A stretch of 64,000 bases of DNA, from positions 226,990,777-227,054,776 of the forward strand of contig CM071568.1 of assembly GCA_036426205.1 (NCBI GenBank), in the 5' to 3' direction. Under the pieces are notes generated by a model. That model had not been told where the DNA came from. It saw only the letters and a program-made list of their open reading frames with translations, and did no database searches. Source of the stretch: Ascaphus truei. Taxonomy: Eukaryota; Chordata; Amphibia; Anura; Ascaphidae. A program made the position numbers and the translations under genes. The stretch's first letter is position 1, and each line of letters begins with the position of its first letter. Shown piece by piece: positions 22,458 through 32,752 of the stretch.

Positions 22458-22790
22458 GTGGAGGACTTTGTTCAGAGGGCGGAGGATATGAAAGATAGAT
22501 TCTTGGCCAGGGGCTATCAGCAGGAAGATCTGAATAGGGCTTTTGAAATAGCTCTAGATACTGAAAGAGAGTCCTTAATTTCCATGATCCCAAGTAAACC
22601 CAGACCACTTGACAGATCAGATGTTCCTTTCTTTATCACAGGCTATAGCGACCAAGCCCTTGCTATCAAATCTATCATTAACAAACATTGGGGTACCTTG
22701 ACACTATATCCCCTGCTATCTAAAATCGTTAGTACAGGTCCACGAGTTGTGTTCCGTAAGGCTAATACAATAGGTGCGGATATAAAGGCT
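22458..22790 (+). pseudogene. PLE RT-to-endonuclease linker, inverted
   Basis: About 110 codons: DRFLARGYQQEDLNRAF followed by a segment ending RVVFRKANTI. This is the PLE region between the RT thumb and the GIY-YIG domain. It stops at the gypsy junction near 22770-22790. Confidence 0.65.
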
Positions 22791-24240
22791 TCCTTGAGTG
22801 TCTCAAAGGCGGAGATGGCCTCGGATGACCAAGCAGAAGGATCAGCTCCTTTTTTGGTGAGTGCAGTGAGGGGTGACAATAGTAGAAAAACTCCGTATAA
22901 ACTTACGATAGTAATTAGCGAACCCTAAAACCCGTTGTATGGCCTTGAGAGAATTGGGTCTTGGCCATTCAGTGACTGCTTGAAGTTTACCGGAGTCCAT
23001 CATAAACCCCTCATCGGAAATGATGTACCCCAGGAACGGAGAAGAGGTCTGATGAAAGGTGCACTTCTCCAGTTTGGCGTACAAATGGTGTTCACGGAGA
23101 CGGGAAAGGACATAGGAGGTGTGGCTTATATGGTCCTGGAGATCTTTGGAAAAAATCAGGATATCATCAAAGTATACTATTACAAAGATATTGAGTACCT
23201 TAGGAAAGACGTCGTTGATGAAATCCTGGAAGACAGCGGGAGCATTACATAAGCCGAAAGGCATTACAAGATACTCGTAGTGTCCACTACGCGTGTTGAA
23301 GGCCGTTTTCCATTCATCCCCCTTCCTGATGCGCACCAGGTTATAGGCACCACGTAGATCCAACTTGGAAAAAATCTTGGCCCCCTGTAATTTATCAAAC
23401 AGTTTGGTAATAAGGGAAGGAGGTAACGATTTTTAATAGTTATGTGGTTCAAACCCCTGTAATCGATGCAAGGCCTCAACGACCCATCCTTTTTCTTGAC
23501 TAAGAAAAACCCAGCCCCTGCTGGGGAATTGGAGTGACGAATAAAGCCTTTATTGAGATTCTCCTGGATATATTCATCCATAGCGTGAGATTCTGGTAAC
23601 GACAAGGGGTAGGTCTTGGACTTGGGTAGGGAGCAACCTGGAACCAGATCGATCGGGCAATCGTAAGTCCTGTGTGGCGGCAAAAGGTCTGACTGTACCT
23701 TATTGAAAACATCCCGGAATTGATATAAACAGAAGGTAGAATAACTTCGGGAACAGAGGTATTGGCCTGCAGTTGACGAGTCTCGCCTAACCTCGGCCTC
23801 CTGGAGATGGGAGCAGAGGAAATCCAGTCAATGAGAGGATTGTTAAGCTGTAGCCAAGGAAGACCAAGGGTGATGGGTATCCCAGGAGCGTGAATGGCAT
23901 CGAGAACTAAGATCTCCTTGTGCAGATGTGAGGACAGAAGCAAGGGGACCGTCTCTAGGGAGATGTGTGCCGGGGTAAGAGGACGTCCATCGATACCGAC
24001 GAGTGCGATGGGAACCTTCTTCCTCACGAGCGGTATGCGGTTTACCCTGGTGAATTCAAGGTCCACGAAGTTTCCTCCAGCTCCTGAGTCAATGAAAGCG
24101 GCGGTAGAAGTCTTGAACTTATCGCCTGAAAGGGAGACTGGAAATGTAAGTTTCTTAGGGAGTTCACCTTTATGAAGGGGACGTGGAGACATTACACCCA
24201 GAGAGAGCCCCTCTGTACTCACTGGGTGTTCCCGTTTCCC
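22770..24240 (-). pseudogene. Gypsy element 2 pol: protease and RT, frameshifted
   Basis: Pol opens in the -1 frame relative to gag at a GGGAAAC heptamer (24234-24240). The protease has AAFIDSGAGGNFV (DSG active site). Frame changes near 23720 and 23380 split the RT. The first part has [17 protein letters not shown], the second [12 protein letters not shown] and the catalytic YFDD. RNase H begins and then stops at SAPIV near 22770, where PLE sequence starts. Confidence 0.82.
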
Positions 24241-25175
24241 GGACGCAGTGGACACTCCCGAACTAGCTGCTCCATGGATCCGCAGTAGAAACACAATCCC
24301 CCGGTGTGGCGGAACTGCCGTATCGGTGTGCGGATGCGTTGTACCCCCAATTGCATTGGCTCTGGCAACTCCAGTGCAGGACGAAGAGGTGTGGTAGCAC
24401 TTGGGGGAGCAGGAGTGCTGCTGGGAGTACTGGAGAACGGAACTTGAAAGTTATGGAAGTGAGTGCGCTGACGCTCTGAGCGGCGTACCTGGATACGTTG
24501 ATCCACTCGGACGGCCAAATCAATGAGGACCTCCAATTGATCCGGCCTGGATTGGCGAGAGAGTTCATCCTTGATGGGATCTGCCAGGCCTTGCCAGAAT
24601 ACGGAGACGAGAGCCTCTTGTCCCCAGTTAGTCTCGGCTGCTAGAGTCCGGAATTCCACAGCATACTGTGTCACCATTCGCCGTCCCTGAGTGATCTGGA
24701 GAAGAGAAACAGATGCCATCTCCCGACGAGCGGGGGAATCGAATACTTGTTGGAACTCGGCTTTAAATGCCGGGTAATCTTGGGTAAGGTCAGAACGTCG
24801 CTCCCAAACCGGGGAAGCCCAAGCCAGGGTGCTGCCAGTGAGGAGGTTATAAATGTAGGCTACCTTCTTGTGACCAGTATTGTAGAGATGGGGGGCCATT
24901 TCAAACTGCACCTCACACTGGTTTAGGAAACCCCTACATTCTTGCGGTTCACCTGCATAAGGCTTGGGGGGAGGAATCCTTACATCGGAGCTGCTAACTG
25001 CGCTTGCGGAGTGGGGGCTTACATCTGGCGAGGTCGCGGTCGGTACTCGGTCTGAGAGTACTGCGACCTGGCGTGTAAGTGCCACAATTTGATCCGCCAT
25101 GGCCTGGTTTTGCTGAAGCAGATTGGAGAGAAACTGTTGAAGTTCGGTCTGGTCTGCATCTTGTGGGCTCGACAT
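24219..25175 (-). CDS. gag: Gypsy element 2 Gag
   Basis: 318 codons, open throughout. I chose the ATG at 25175 because it is two bases inside the LTR boundary, as in the other element; the frame also runs upstream into the LTR. It has an N-terminal heptad-rich helix, then the retrotransposon Gag core with WASPVWERRSDL and QYAVEFRTLAAETNW. Near the C-terminus is CFYCGSMEQLVREC, a CCHC zinc knuckle whose histidine position is glutamine, so the knuckle is probably defective. Gag forms the particle that packages element RNA. Confidence 0.85.
   Translation of the reverse strand: MSSPQDADQTELQQFLSNLLQQNQAMADQIVALTRQVAVLSDRVPTATSPDVSPHSASAVSSSDVRIPPPKPYAGEPQECRGFLNQCEVQFEMAPHLYNTGHKKVAYIYNLLTGSTLAWASPVWERRSDLTQDYPAFKAEFQQVFDSPARREMASVSLLQITQGRRMVTQYAVEFRTLAAETNWGQEALVSVFWQGLADPIKDELSRQSRPDQLEVLIDLAVRVDQRIQVRRSERQRTHFHNFQVPFSSTPSSTPAPPSATTPLRPALELPEPMQLGVQRIRTPIRQFRHTGGLCFYCGSMEQLVRECPLRPGNGNTQ
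24234..24240 (-). promoter_or_regulatory. Putative -1 frameshift slippery site, element 2
   Basis: Reads GGGAAAC in register G GGA AAC of the gag frame, 13 bases before the gag stop. Slipping back one base continues as GKREHPVSTEG, the start of the pol open frame. Confidence 0.7.
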
Positions 25176-25176
25176 A
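25167..25176 (-). promoter_or_regulatory. Primer binding site of element 2 (self-priming type)
   Basis: TATGTCGAGC, one base inside the 5' LTR, overlapping the gag ATG. It is the exact complement of the putative transcript 5' end at 25541-25550. No tRNA-type TGG site is seen. Confidence 0.6.
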
Positions 25177-25177
25177 A

Positions 25178-25997
25178 TGTTACGCCGGTGCTGCCCGCAG
25201 ACCAGACCCGTCCCCTGAGCTGAAGGGGGAAGTGGTAATACATGCACCCGCAGCAAAGGTAGCGTGTCCGGAGTGTGGTATAAAGTGTTGCTGGGCCAGG
25301 TGTAGTAAGGTAGACAATACTTGCCGGTACCTGTTGTAGAGAGAGAGTGAAGAATGCCTTGCCGAGGTCAGGGAGTGGAGAGCGGAGATAGGTTGTAGTC
25401 CAAGCCGTGTTCAAGGGGTTACCAGAGTGAGCGTTGTCCAAGGAGTGCCGTGATCGAGAGCCAGAGGGGGTAGTCATACAAGCCACGTCAGAACCTGTGA
25501 AAACACTGAGAGAATCCAGAAGTACTTCCATACAGAGACTATGTCGAGCAAAGACTGAGAGCAGAGAGGAGCTAGATAAAGCAGGAAGGTCCAATTAGGA
25601 ATGGAGGCGGGACAGGAAGAGCTACAGGGAGACCTGCAGATTGTTGCAGGCATAACAGGCCAGGTGAATCTTGTTGGTAACCTGAGTATGCCCGTGTGGT
25701 GTGCGGGGGCGGAGCCTGACGTCCGGGGGACGGGAAGAAGAGTGTGCAGAATGAGCGCGCTCCGTAATGCGTGTACGCGCGTGGACCGAGCCAGTGGATG
25801 GTGCAGGTGTGTGCGCGGGAGGGCGTGGGCGCGCCCGGCGCTGAGCAGAGGAATCGCTGAGGGGAGTGATCCCGCAACGGCGGCAGGGGCGGGGAGCCGC
25901 GGAGGCCGGTAAGGCAGGATTGTTTTGTGTGTCCAGGGACTCCCTGAGAGGAGAGAGTGCTCTGTGTGGGGAGAGCGGAGAACGCCGATTCCTGACA
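25178..25997 (-). repeat. 5' LTR of gypsy element 2
   Basis: 820 bp, TGTTA...TGACA. Its ends and part of its interior resemble the LTRs at 32753 and 37887. A TTTATCTA TATA-like box (minus strand, about 25575-25582) lies about 31 bases before GCTCGACATA (25541-25550), the putative transcript start. Confidence 0.75.
25541..25550 (-). promoter_or_regulatory. Putative RNA 5' end / self-primer, element 2
   Basis: GCTCGACATA on the minus strand, complementary to the site at 25167-25176 and at TATA-box distance. Confidence 0.55.
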
Positions 25998-26720
25998 CCT
26001 ACTATACCACCAAGTTGAAGGGATATTTCTCCTTACTTATTCTCCTAGATATCTCTGCTGAATTTGATACTGTTGACCCCCTCTTTCTCCTGCACACTCT
26101 CCACCGTATTGGCCATTTCTCTGGTATCTCCTCGTCTCCACTCCCAATCTGTTGGGGTTGCGCAAGGCTCTGTCCTGGGCCCTCTGCTCTTCTCACTTCA
26201 TACCTCTTCCATTAGAGAGGTATACACTAATTTCTGGCTTTCAGTATTAGCTTTGATGATGACATCCAAATGTACCTCTGCTTCCCTGACCTCTTCCCAT
26301 CTCTCCTGTCTTACGTTTCCAACTGTCTTGTCATCTTTTTCTGGATGTCCCACTGCTAGCTGAACTGAAACATTTCCAAAACACAACTTCTAATCTTTGC
26401 TCCTTCCACTTTAACCCCTACATCTGAACTCTCCCTCACCATAATGCCACAATCTTGTCAACACTCCAAATGCGCTGCTTAGGGGTTATTCCCTCCCAAG
26501 CATCATCAGATTTTCCTCCTTTTTTCAGACAGATTAAGGAAGTCTATCTTACACCTTCCTTATACCCACATGCCCAAACCCAAATGGGACCAGTTGTGCG
26601 ACTGGACCAAATGCCATCCTGAGACACTCAGGCTAACAATGAGCAGTCACATACCTTTTCTTTCCTCTGTGCCCATAATTTCTTCTAGATTGTAAGCTTC
26701 CAAGAGCAGGGCCCTTAGAA
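25998..26720 (+). pseudogene. L2 RT fragment and 3' region, plus strand
   Basis: LLILLDISAEFDTVD (first catalytic motif) is followed by [16 protein letters not shown] and, in another frame, a YADD-like segment. Near 26695 AGATTGTAAGCTTCC followed by GAGCAGGG is typical of the L2 3' UTR. The finger region is partly deleted. Probably the continuation of the N-terminal fragment at 20560-20873. Confidence 0.7.
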
Positions 26721-27275
26721 CATTTTTTATCAGTTTACATTGATATTGGACGGTGGAATACCCATAACAGAGCCTGAGTATGAACTGGAGTAATGAAATC
26801 CTGCACAAAAGGGGCTAATGTTCAGCATGAGGCTAGACCAAAACCAGACAACAGAAGGGTCAATAAAGGAATGGGAAAAAGAGAATGAAATGTAATCATT
26901 AGAGAAGCAAAACTAATCTCTGAACTGTCCCTTGTCCAGCACCAAAGAAAATGTAGGTACTACAGTAGCTGTATCACAAAATACAAAAAACTAAATAAAC
27001 TTGAATGGGTCAGTAAGATGTCTTCTAACATGGAAGGTGTTTTTGAAAGTAGTAAATAAGGCCAATAATCTACAGTGATACAACTATATCCATACGAAAG
27101 CTTCATTTGTACTTTAGTATTTATTTGGCTGAACTGTTGTGGCATGTAATGAGTTGATACTCCCAGCTACAGAGGCGCCATTTTGCTCGGTTTCACGCTT
27201 CATAGTAAATACAGATGTAGTGGGACTCGTGTTGTATCTCGATATTTGCTTTGAACCTAAATTAGACACATAGGG
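26721..27275. other. No recognised feature
   Basis: No open frame with a recognisable domain. Confidence 0.5.
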
Positions 27276-27952
27276 TGTTATGCACTAAGCTCGATGGCTT
27301 TGCATTCTGATTTTGCAAAAAAGCATGTTCGTTAAAAAGTGAAGCCGGGGACGCGATGCACTAAGGCCTTGAGCCCATTTTTTAACGTACCTGCTCAAAA
27401 TAGCTCAGAACAGCCACAGCGTACGTGATGCTTTTCCCCCCCCTTCTAGCGTTCTTAACCTTTACGTACGCTAGCTCAGCGTTTCCCAAATGGTGGGTTG
27501 CGACCCGGCACCGGGCCACGGCACCAAAATTGCCGGGTCGCAGCAAGGCTGGCCGCGCGGTGTCTCCCGTCCCCCCCTCGCTCAAGTTAAAAAAAATGGC
27601 GGCGATTCCTCCCGCGGTCCCGCGCGCTTGCGCAGGGCAAGCAGGGCCCGCTCCCTTCCTCCCCCCCGCTCCCAACGTGGGACGGAGGAGGAAGTACCAG
27701 CTCCTCTGTGGCCCGCACGTTACATGGGGGAGGGTGGAAGTACAAGCTCCTACTGCGGCCGGCTTCCCCCCGCGGCCCGCTTCCCCCCCGTGGCCAGCTT
27801 CCCGAGCTCACCTCCCATCTACCACGCAACCCCCTCCCGAGCCCCCGCACTCCCCGTGCCCAGCCACCGTCCCGTCCCGGGCAGCAGCAGGGGATATCGG
27901 GGGAAGCAGGGGAAACTTCCGCGGCAAGGTAAGTCACCCCACTGCCTCCCAC

Positions 27953-28275
27953 CCAAGTGTCCCTGGCCCCTCCACCACCCAAGTGTCCCTGGCCCCCTCC
28001 CTCCCACCCCACCCAGTGTCCCTGGCCCCCTCCCTCCCACCCACCCAAGTGTCCCTGGCCCCCTCCCACCCACCCACCCAAGTGTCCCCTGGCCACCCTC
28101 CCTCCCACCCACCCAAGTGTCCTGGCCTCCTAGTGTCCCTGGCCCCCTCCCTCCCACCCACCCAAGTGTTCCTGGCCCCTTCCCTCCCCCCGACACCCAA
28201 GTGTCTCTGGCCCCCTCCGACCCACCCAAGTGTCCCTGCCCCCCCCCCTCTCCCACCCAAGTGTCCTTGGCCCAC
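27953..28275. repeat. AGTGTCCCTGGCC minisatellite
   Basis: About ten or eleven units of 25-32 bp, each starting CAAGTGTCCCTGGCC and ending in a C-rich CCCTCCCACCCA stretch. It lies inside the hAT element. Confidence 0.9.
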
Positions 28276-28315
28276 CCTCCAATCACTCACATCCGTCGTT
28301 GCCTGTAATTCACTG

Positions 28316-28620
28316 TTTGTGTCTGTGTGCGTATAGGGGAGAGCGAGTGTGTGTGTATCAGTGTCTGTGTGTGTATCTGTATCAGTGTGTGTGTGTGTCT
28401 GTGTGTGTATCAGTGTGTGTGTGTGTGTGTAGCAGTGTCAGTGTGGCTGCGTGTGTGTCAGTGGCTGGGTGTGTTTGTCAGTGGCTGCGTGTGTGTATCA
28501 GTGGCTCTGTGTGTGTATCAGTGTGTGTATCAGTGGCTGTGTGTGTGTGCATCAGTAGTTGTGTGTGTGTGTGTGTGTGTGTATATATCAGTGGCTGTGT
28601 GTGTGTCTGTGTAGGCCCTA
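28316..28620. repeat. Degenerate (GT)n / CAGTGGCTGTGT repeat
   Basis: GT runs alternating with ATCAGTGGCTGTG-like units. Confidence 0.85.
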
Positions 28621-28807
28621 TAGGCCAGTATAGGCAATAAAATTTTTAGTGGATCACGAAAAAGAAGTTAAAAAAAAACCGGGTCATGGCAAAAAAAGTT
28701 TGGGAAACCCTGCGCTAGCTGATAGAAAAAAAAGCCGCATGTAACATTTGCATGGAGATTTGCCATCTCCATGCAAGGCGGTTACAGGCGATCGTATACT
28801 AAATAAA

Positions 28808-29060
28808 TACATTTTAATAATAGTGTACATGAGCAGGGATCTCAGGACCTGAACCGCATTGGTTTCACCCCTGTTATAGGGTGCCGGTATCCCCTTCACT
28901 TTAAAGCTCCCGCGTCACGTGACCGGGACATTTAAATTCTGCAGGGGATACCGGCACCCCATAAAGGGGCCTATATCTCCTGAAGTAGGGGGCCCCCGAG
29001 GCTGAAACCAATGCGGTTCAGCTCAGGAGACCCCCTGCACATCTACACTAGTATTAAAAC
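28808..29060. repeat. Large inverted repeat, copy A
   Basis: Same module as 820-1102, with a shorter left arm. The loop again holds CGTCACGTGACC. Confidence 0.75.
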
Positions 29061-29451
29061 ACACATAACAATAAACAATAATTCCTTACCGTAGCGGCTA
29101 TCCAGACCCTGTATGAAACAAGTTGCTGGTAACCTGTAGGTCTGTGAGCTGACCCGTCAGGCCCAACGGGGACTCACGTGGGTCTGGGGTATGAACCCTG
29201 ATGTAAAAGAATAAATCTTGTATTTATGGGGGGGCACAGGGGGTGGGTTATGTATTTAATAAATAGAATGATGTTTTTTGTGGGGCAGTGTATTGTTTTT
29301 ATTGTGGGTACTGGGGGTGGGGGAGGGGGTATTGGCCCCAAGGGTATGTGGGTAGGCCTCCCGGCTGGGTAGTGGGTGAGGGTGGTTAGGCCTCACGGGG
29401 TGGGGGGCTAGTGTGGGAGGGTATGTACGCCTCCCGAGTGGTGGGTGAGGG

Positions 29452-29515
29452 TGGGTTAACCCCTTAATGACTGTAGCGGTTAATAACCGCTATGGTGATT
29501 AAGGGGTTAGGGGAC
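29452..29515. repeat. Palindromic module TAACCCCTTAA...TTAAGGGGTTA
   Basis: Outer arms TTAACCCCTTAAT and ATTAAGGGGTTA enclose an inner AGCGGTTAATAACCGCT palindrome. Copies lie at 42055-42110, 60940-60998 and, altered, 62040-62112. Confidence 0.85.
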
Positions 29516-29794
29516 ATTACATTGGCTATTGTGATTGTTGTTCATGTTTTGCAGCACCGGAGGGGCATTGGCAGGCTGAAGATGAGGATGAAGACGGCCT
29601 TCATCGTGGGTGCCTGTAAAAGGTAAGTGTAATATGTTTTTACTGTATTTATTGTAATTTATATGTATTTAAAATGGGCAAATGCATTATTATCCATATG
29701 TGGATAATAGTAATTTTGCCCATTACTGTATTGTATGTGTTAGGGGGGTGAATTTAGTTATAAATATTGTTTATTATTTTTGGAGGTGCAACAT

Positions 29795-29925
29795 TGGTAC
29801 CGCAGGCCTGCTGGTACCCCGGGACTCCCTCGGGGACCCCGGGACGGCCGTGGGGACCCCCAGACTCCCGCATGGACCCCCACACTCCCGTGGGGACTCC
29901 CATTTGGTGAGCCGGGGACACCCGC
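29795..29925. repeat. GC-rich minisatellite
   Basis: Imperfect units of the type GACTCCCGTGGGGACCCC. Confidence 0.7.
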
Positions 29926-30324
29926 CTGCCTGTTGTATGGGTTTGTAAGGTTGCGTTGCTTAGTGCATCCCGCTTAAGGGCAGAATTTAATGGAAACAGG
30001 ATTACGAACGAGCAAAGTTGGACTTAGAAAAAATTCCGGAAAAAAGTCACTTTTAGAGCGCAAAGTGCTTGTTTGCGTTGCTTAGTGCATCGGGTTGAGC
30101 GCAAAATCACGTTCTAAGAGCACTTTGCGCTCTAAAAGTGACTTATCGGAGCTTAGTGCATGACCCCCATAGACTTAACAGACAATACAGAAGTATAGCT
30201 TTAAAAGCTTAGGGCTGTTATATAATAAGTGCGCCGTGCGCGCGTGTGCCTGTTCGAAGGCGCGTGCACGTGCCGCATTGCTTTTGTAATAGAGTGTGAG
30301 AGATGTGAATGAAGGTACAGTGTT

Positions 30325-30393
30325 GTTGTTGTGTGTGGTGTGGTGTGGTGGTGTGTGTTTGTGTGTGTGTGTGTGTGTGTGGTGTGGTGTGTG

Positions 30394-30424
<31 letters not shown>

Positions 30425-30458
30425 TGTGTGTGTGGTGTGTGTGTGTGTGTTGTGTGTA
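30325..30458. repeat. (GT)n microsatellite
   Basis: GT units broken by occasional GG. Confidence 0.9.
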
Positions 30459-30588
30459 ATTTATTATTTATTTAAAAAAAAACATTGGTAAAAATAAAAT
30501 ATTTATTACATTGTGCAGACACACAAATACTTACACACATACACACACACATATACAAATACAATGCAAATATATATATCTATATCTA

Positions 30589-30592
<4 letters not shown>

Positions 30593-30632
<40 letters not shown>
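30593..30632. repeat. (TA)n then (CA)n microsatellite
   Basis: About 15 TA units followed by CA units. Confidence 0.9.
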
Positions 30633-30636
<4 letters not shown>

Positions 30637-32054
30637 TATACATACATTCAGCGCCGGTAGCGGTGCGAAAGATGCTTTTCCCCGTCTTCGCCACTGTCTG
30701 TCGGCTGCCCTCTCCCTGCCGTGTGCGCGCGCGGCCCTTGTGTAGAAGGGCTGACTCACGTCAGCCAACTAAAATTCCGCGCACGGCATAGCATGCGCCC
30801 GGCACTATAGAACGTGCCTAAGGCTAAGGCCCCGCTCCCTCAGTCAGTGCGCCCGCACTGCAGACAGACTGCGCGCTGACAAGCAATTGACCGCGATATG
30901 CGGTCTGCAGGGAGCCGAGAGTCGGAGCGGGATGGGGGCAGGAGTGGGAGGGGTGGGGGCGTGGTAAAACTTTTCAAAGACCTTAGATCGTGGTGCTGTT
31001 GTGCCGTCCACCCCCCCACCACCACCCCCACACACAACACATTAACACAACACATACACACACATACATACACACATACATATACACTCACACACTTTCC
31101 CCCCGCAGTTCCTTCCCTGCTCCCCTCCCAAGCTGCCTCCCATCCGTAGCTCCTTCCCTCCCCTCCTTCCCTCATTGGCTGACTGCCGCACCACGTGACG
31201 CGTCAGAGCTGCAAATCACTAGGAGCTTGCAGCATCGGCCGGCTGACGCGTCACAGCACGCAGTCAGCCAAGTGGTTAGGAGCCAGCGGGGACCTCCACA
31301 CTAGAGGAAAGGGGCTGCAGGTCCACTGCCGCGCTGCTGCGCGCGCCGCCGGACGCAGCGGGACCAAAGCCTTAGGCTGTAGATTTCCCCTTTTTGTAGC
31401 GTGGCTCAGTGTGGTGCTCAAACTTGCAGTTTGGATTTTGTATCCCTACCAATTTTATGTCACTTCCTGTTTCCTCATTTGTTACAATGGTGGGCTTTTA
31501 TTTGCCTAGTCGAAGTCACAAATAAGGTACTGCATGAGCTCGGTTACTATTATTATGCTTCGGTTGTGCTACATTATTCCTTGAATGTTTAACACCTACT
31601 ACAGCTCTTACTGGTGAAGGCTGATTTCACCTTGATGGAATGTTCATATGACACATTGCTGTCCCACGTAAGTGTACTGAAAACGTGTTATGCTGCTTAA
31701 GTTTACTTGTTTTCTTAAGCATGAGGTGATCATTCTTTAGAAATTTGCCGCCCTCTCATGTTTTACTTAAATGCTGATTTTTAAAAAATTATGTTTCTAA
31801 GGCACAAAAGATAATGTCAGGATTTTTCGGAAAGGGATTCAGCCCTGTGGCAACGTTTCTTGTGTTCAGTTGGGCTGACATACTAAAACGTGTCCATAAA
31901 CTGCAAATATAAACATGTCCTTATTCACCACCAGCCATGTTTGATTAATATATCATTAAAATGCCATTAGTTTATCTCAGAGTTTGCACAAAACTGTCAT
32001 ATTACTGTTCTGCCATTTGCATGTTAATGAAGTCTTGTAGTATGTGTTCGTTTT

Positions 32055-32262
32055 AATTCCTAGATTACAAACTCCTGGGGACAGGGACTCCCTCTCACAT
32101 TTGGGGGATTCACCATGCTCATCGATCTTCGATATCCTTTAGCTTCGTGAATACCCCCCCCCCCCCCCACTGTGTCCTTGTATTGTTCAATCAATGCTTT
32201 TCATTTAGTAGAACGATGAGTAAATGTTACGCGCTATACAAGAATAAAGAAAAATATATATT
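32055..32262 (+). mobile_element. L2 3' tail fragment
   Basis: TAGATTACAAACTCCTGGG, ACAGGGACTCC and, at the end, GCGCTATACAAGAATAAAG are the standard landmarks of an L2 3' UTR and its terminus. Confidence 0.6.
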
Positions 32263-32698
32263 TTATTGCCTTCGAATTCATACTTGGTCCACTGCATTCT
32301 CTGCTCCTGATTTCCCCATATCAAGCTAATCTTGTCCTTCTTGGTGATCTATTTTGCCCTATTATTCTTTATAAGTAATGCAAAGCAAATGGGAGAGTTT
32401 TATTTAAAGGCTAATCTAAATCAGACAGAACTACAAAAAGGCTAGCAATTATTTCCGTCCTGGCACCAGAACTAGCATCTCATCACATTATTTATGGTAT
32501 TTTTCAAGCTCACCATAGCGCTGACAGCATTTCATTATTTTACATAGCTGTATCAGGGACCAAGTCAACATTTGGGTTTAACCCTTTAGCTGCCAGCCCC
32601 TCTGGCAACATTGTTAAATATATTTTAAAACTTCCTGTACAAATATCCTCTACATAAATTACATTATTACTGAGACCCATCAATGAGCCCACTACTAG
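32263..32698. other. No recognised feature
   Basis: AT-rich sequence without recognisable domains. Confidence 0.5.
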
Positions 32699-32752
32699 GC
32701 AGATTCATCAAGCTCCGGTACCGCTAGCGTACCCGATCTGGCATTAACTCTC

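Larger units (their letters stand above)
20874..22790. mobile_element. PLE with inverted 5' half, nested against gypsy
   Basis: The 3' half (GIY-YIG, 21844-22330) is on the minus strand, while the segment that should precede it (22458-22790) lies on the plus strand, head to head. A hammerhead-like motif sits at 21218-21255. The right junction near 22770 replaces the rest of a gypsy RNase H. Left boundary is uncertain. Confidence 0.7.
22770..25997 (-). mobile_element. Ty3/gypsy chromovirus-like element 2, truncated
   Basis: Minus-strand element with a 5' LTR (25178-25997), intact gag and a broken pol that ends within the RNase H region at the PLE junction. Integrase, chromodomain and 3' LTR are missing. 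It is clearly related to, but diverged from, the complete element at 32753-38693. It lies between two parts of a plus-strand L2. Confidence 0.85.
27477..28712. mobile_element. Non-autonomous hAT element with perfect 8-bp target duplication
   Basis: Ends CAGCGTTTCCCAAA and TTTGGGAAACCCTG are inverted repeats (13 of 14). CGCTAGCT flanks it at 27469-27476 and 28713-28720. The 1,236-bp interior is CpG-rich with a minisatellite and a GT run. Open frames across it are repeat translations and not a transposase. Confidence 0.92.
27276..30172. mobile_element. Modular palindromic non-autonomous DNA element, copy A
   Basis: The ends form inverted repeats around ATGCACTAAGCTC (27283 and, reversed, 30151-30165). 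Both ends carry further inward copies of a GATGCACTAAG block. Interior modules match copies B, C and D: hairpin, large inverted repeat, CCCTTAA/TTAAGGG palindrome near 29460-29515, GGATAAT palindrome near 29670-29740, and G-rich minisatellite. No transposase. ATA flanks both ends, a possible 3-bp target duplication. A hAT element is nested at 27477. Confidence 0.65.
30173..32054. other. No gene; microsatellites and CpG-rich stretch
   Basis: Contains GT and TA microsatellites and a GC-rich segment (30640-31380) with CA runs. Open frames there are short and repeat-derived. I see no recognisable exon. Confidence 0.5.

Noticed and set aside
27425..28336. 303-codon and overlapping open frames in a CpG-rich stretch
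   Set aside because: They lie wholly inside a hAT element and mostly translate a minisatellite in several frames at once.
28327..28640. Cys/Val-rich frames
   Set aside because: Translations of GT microsatellite sequence.
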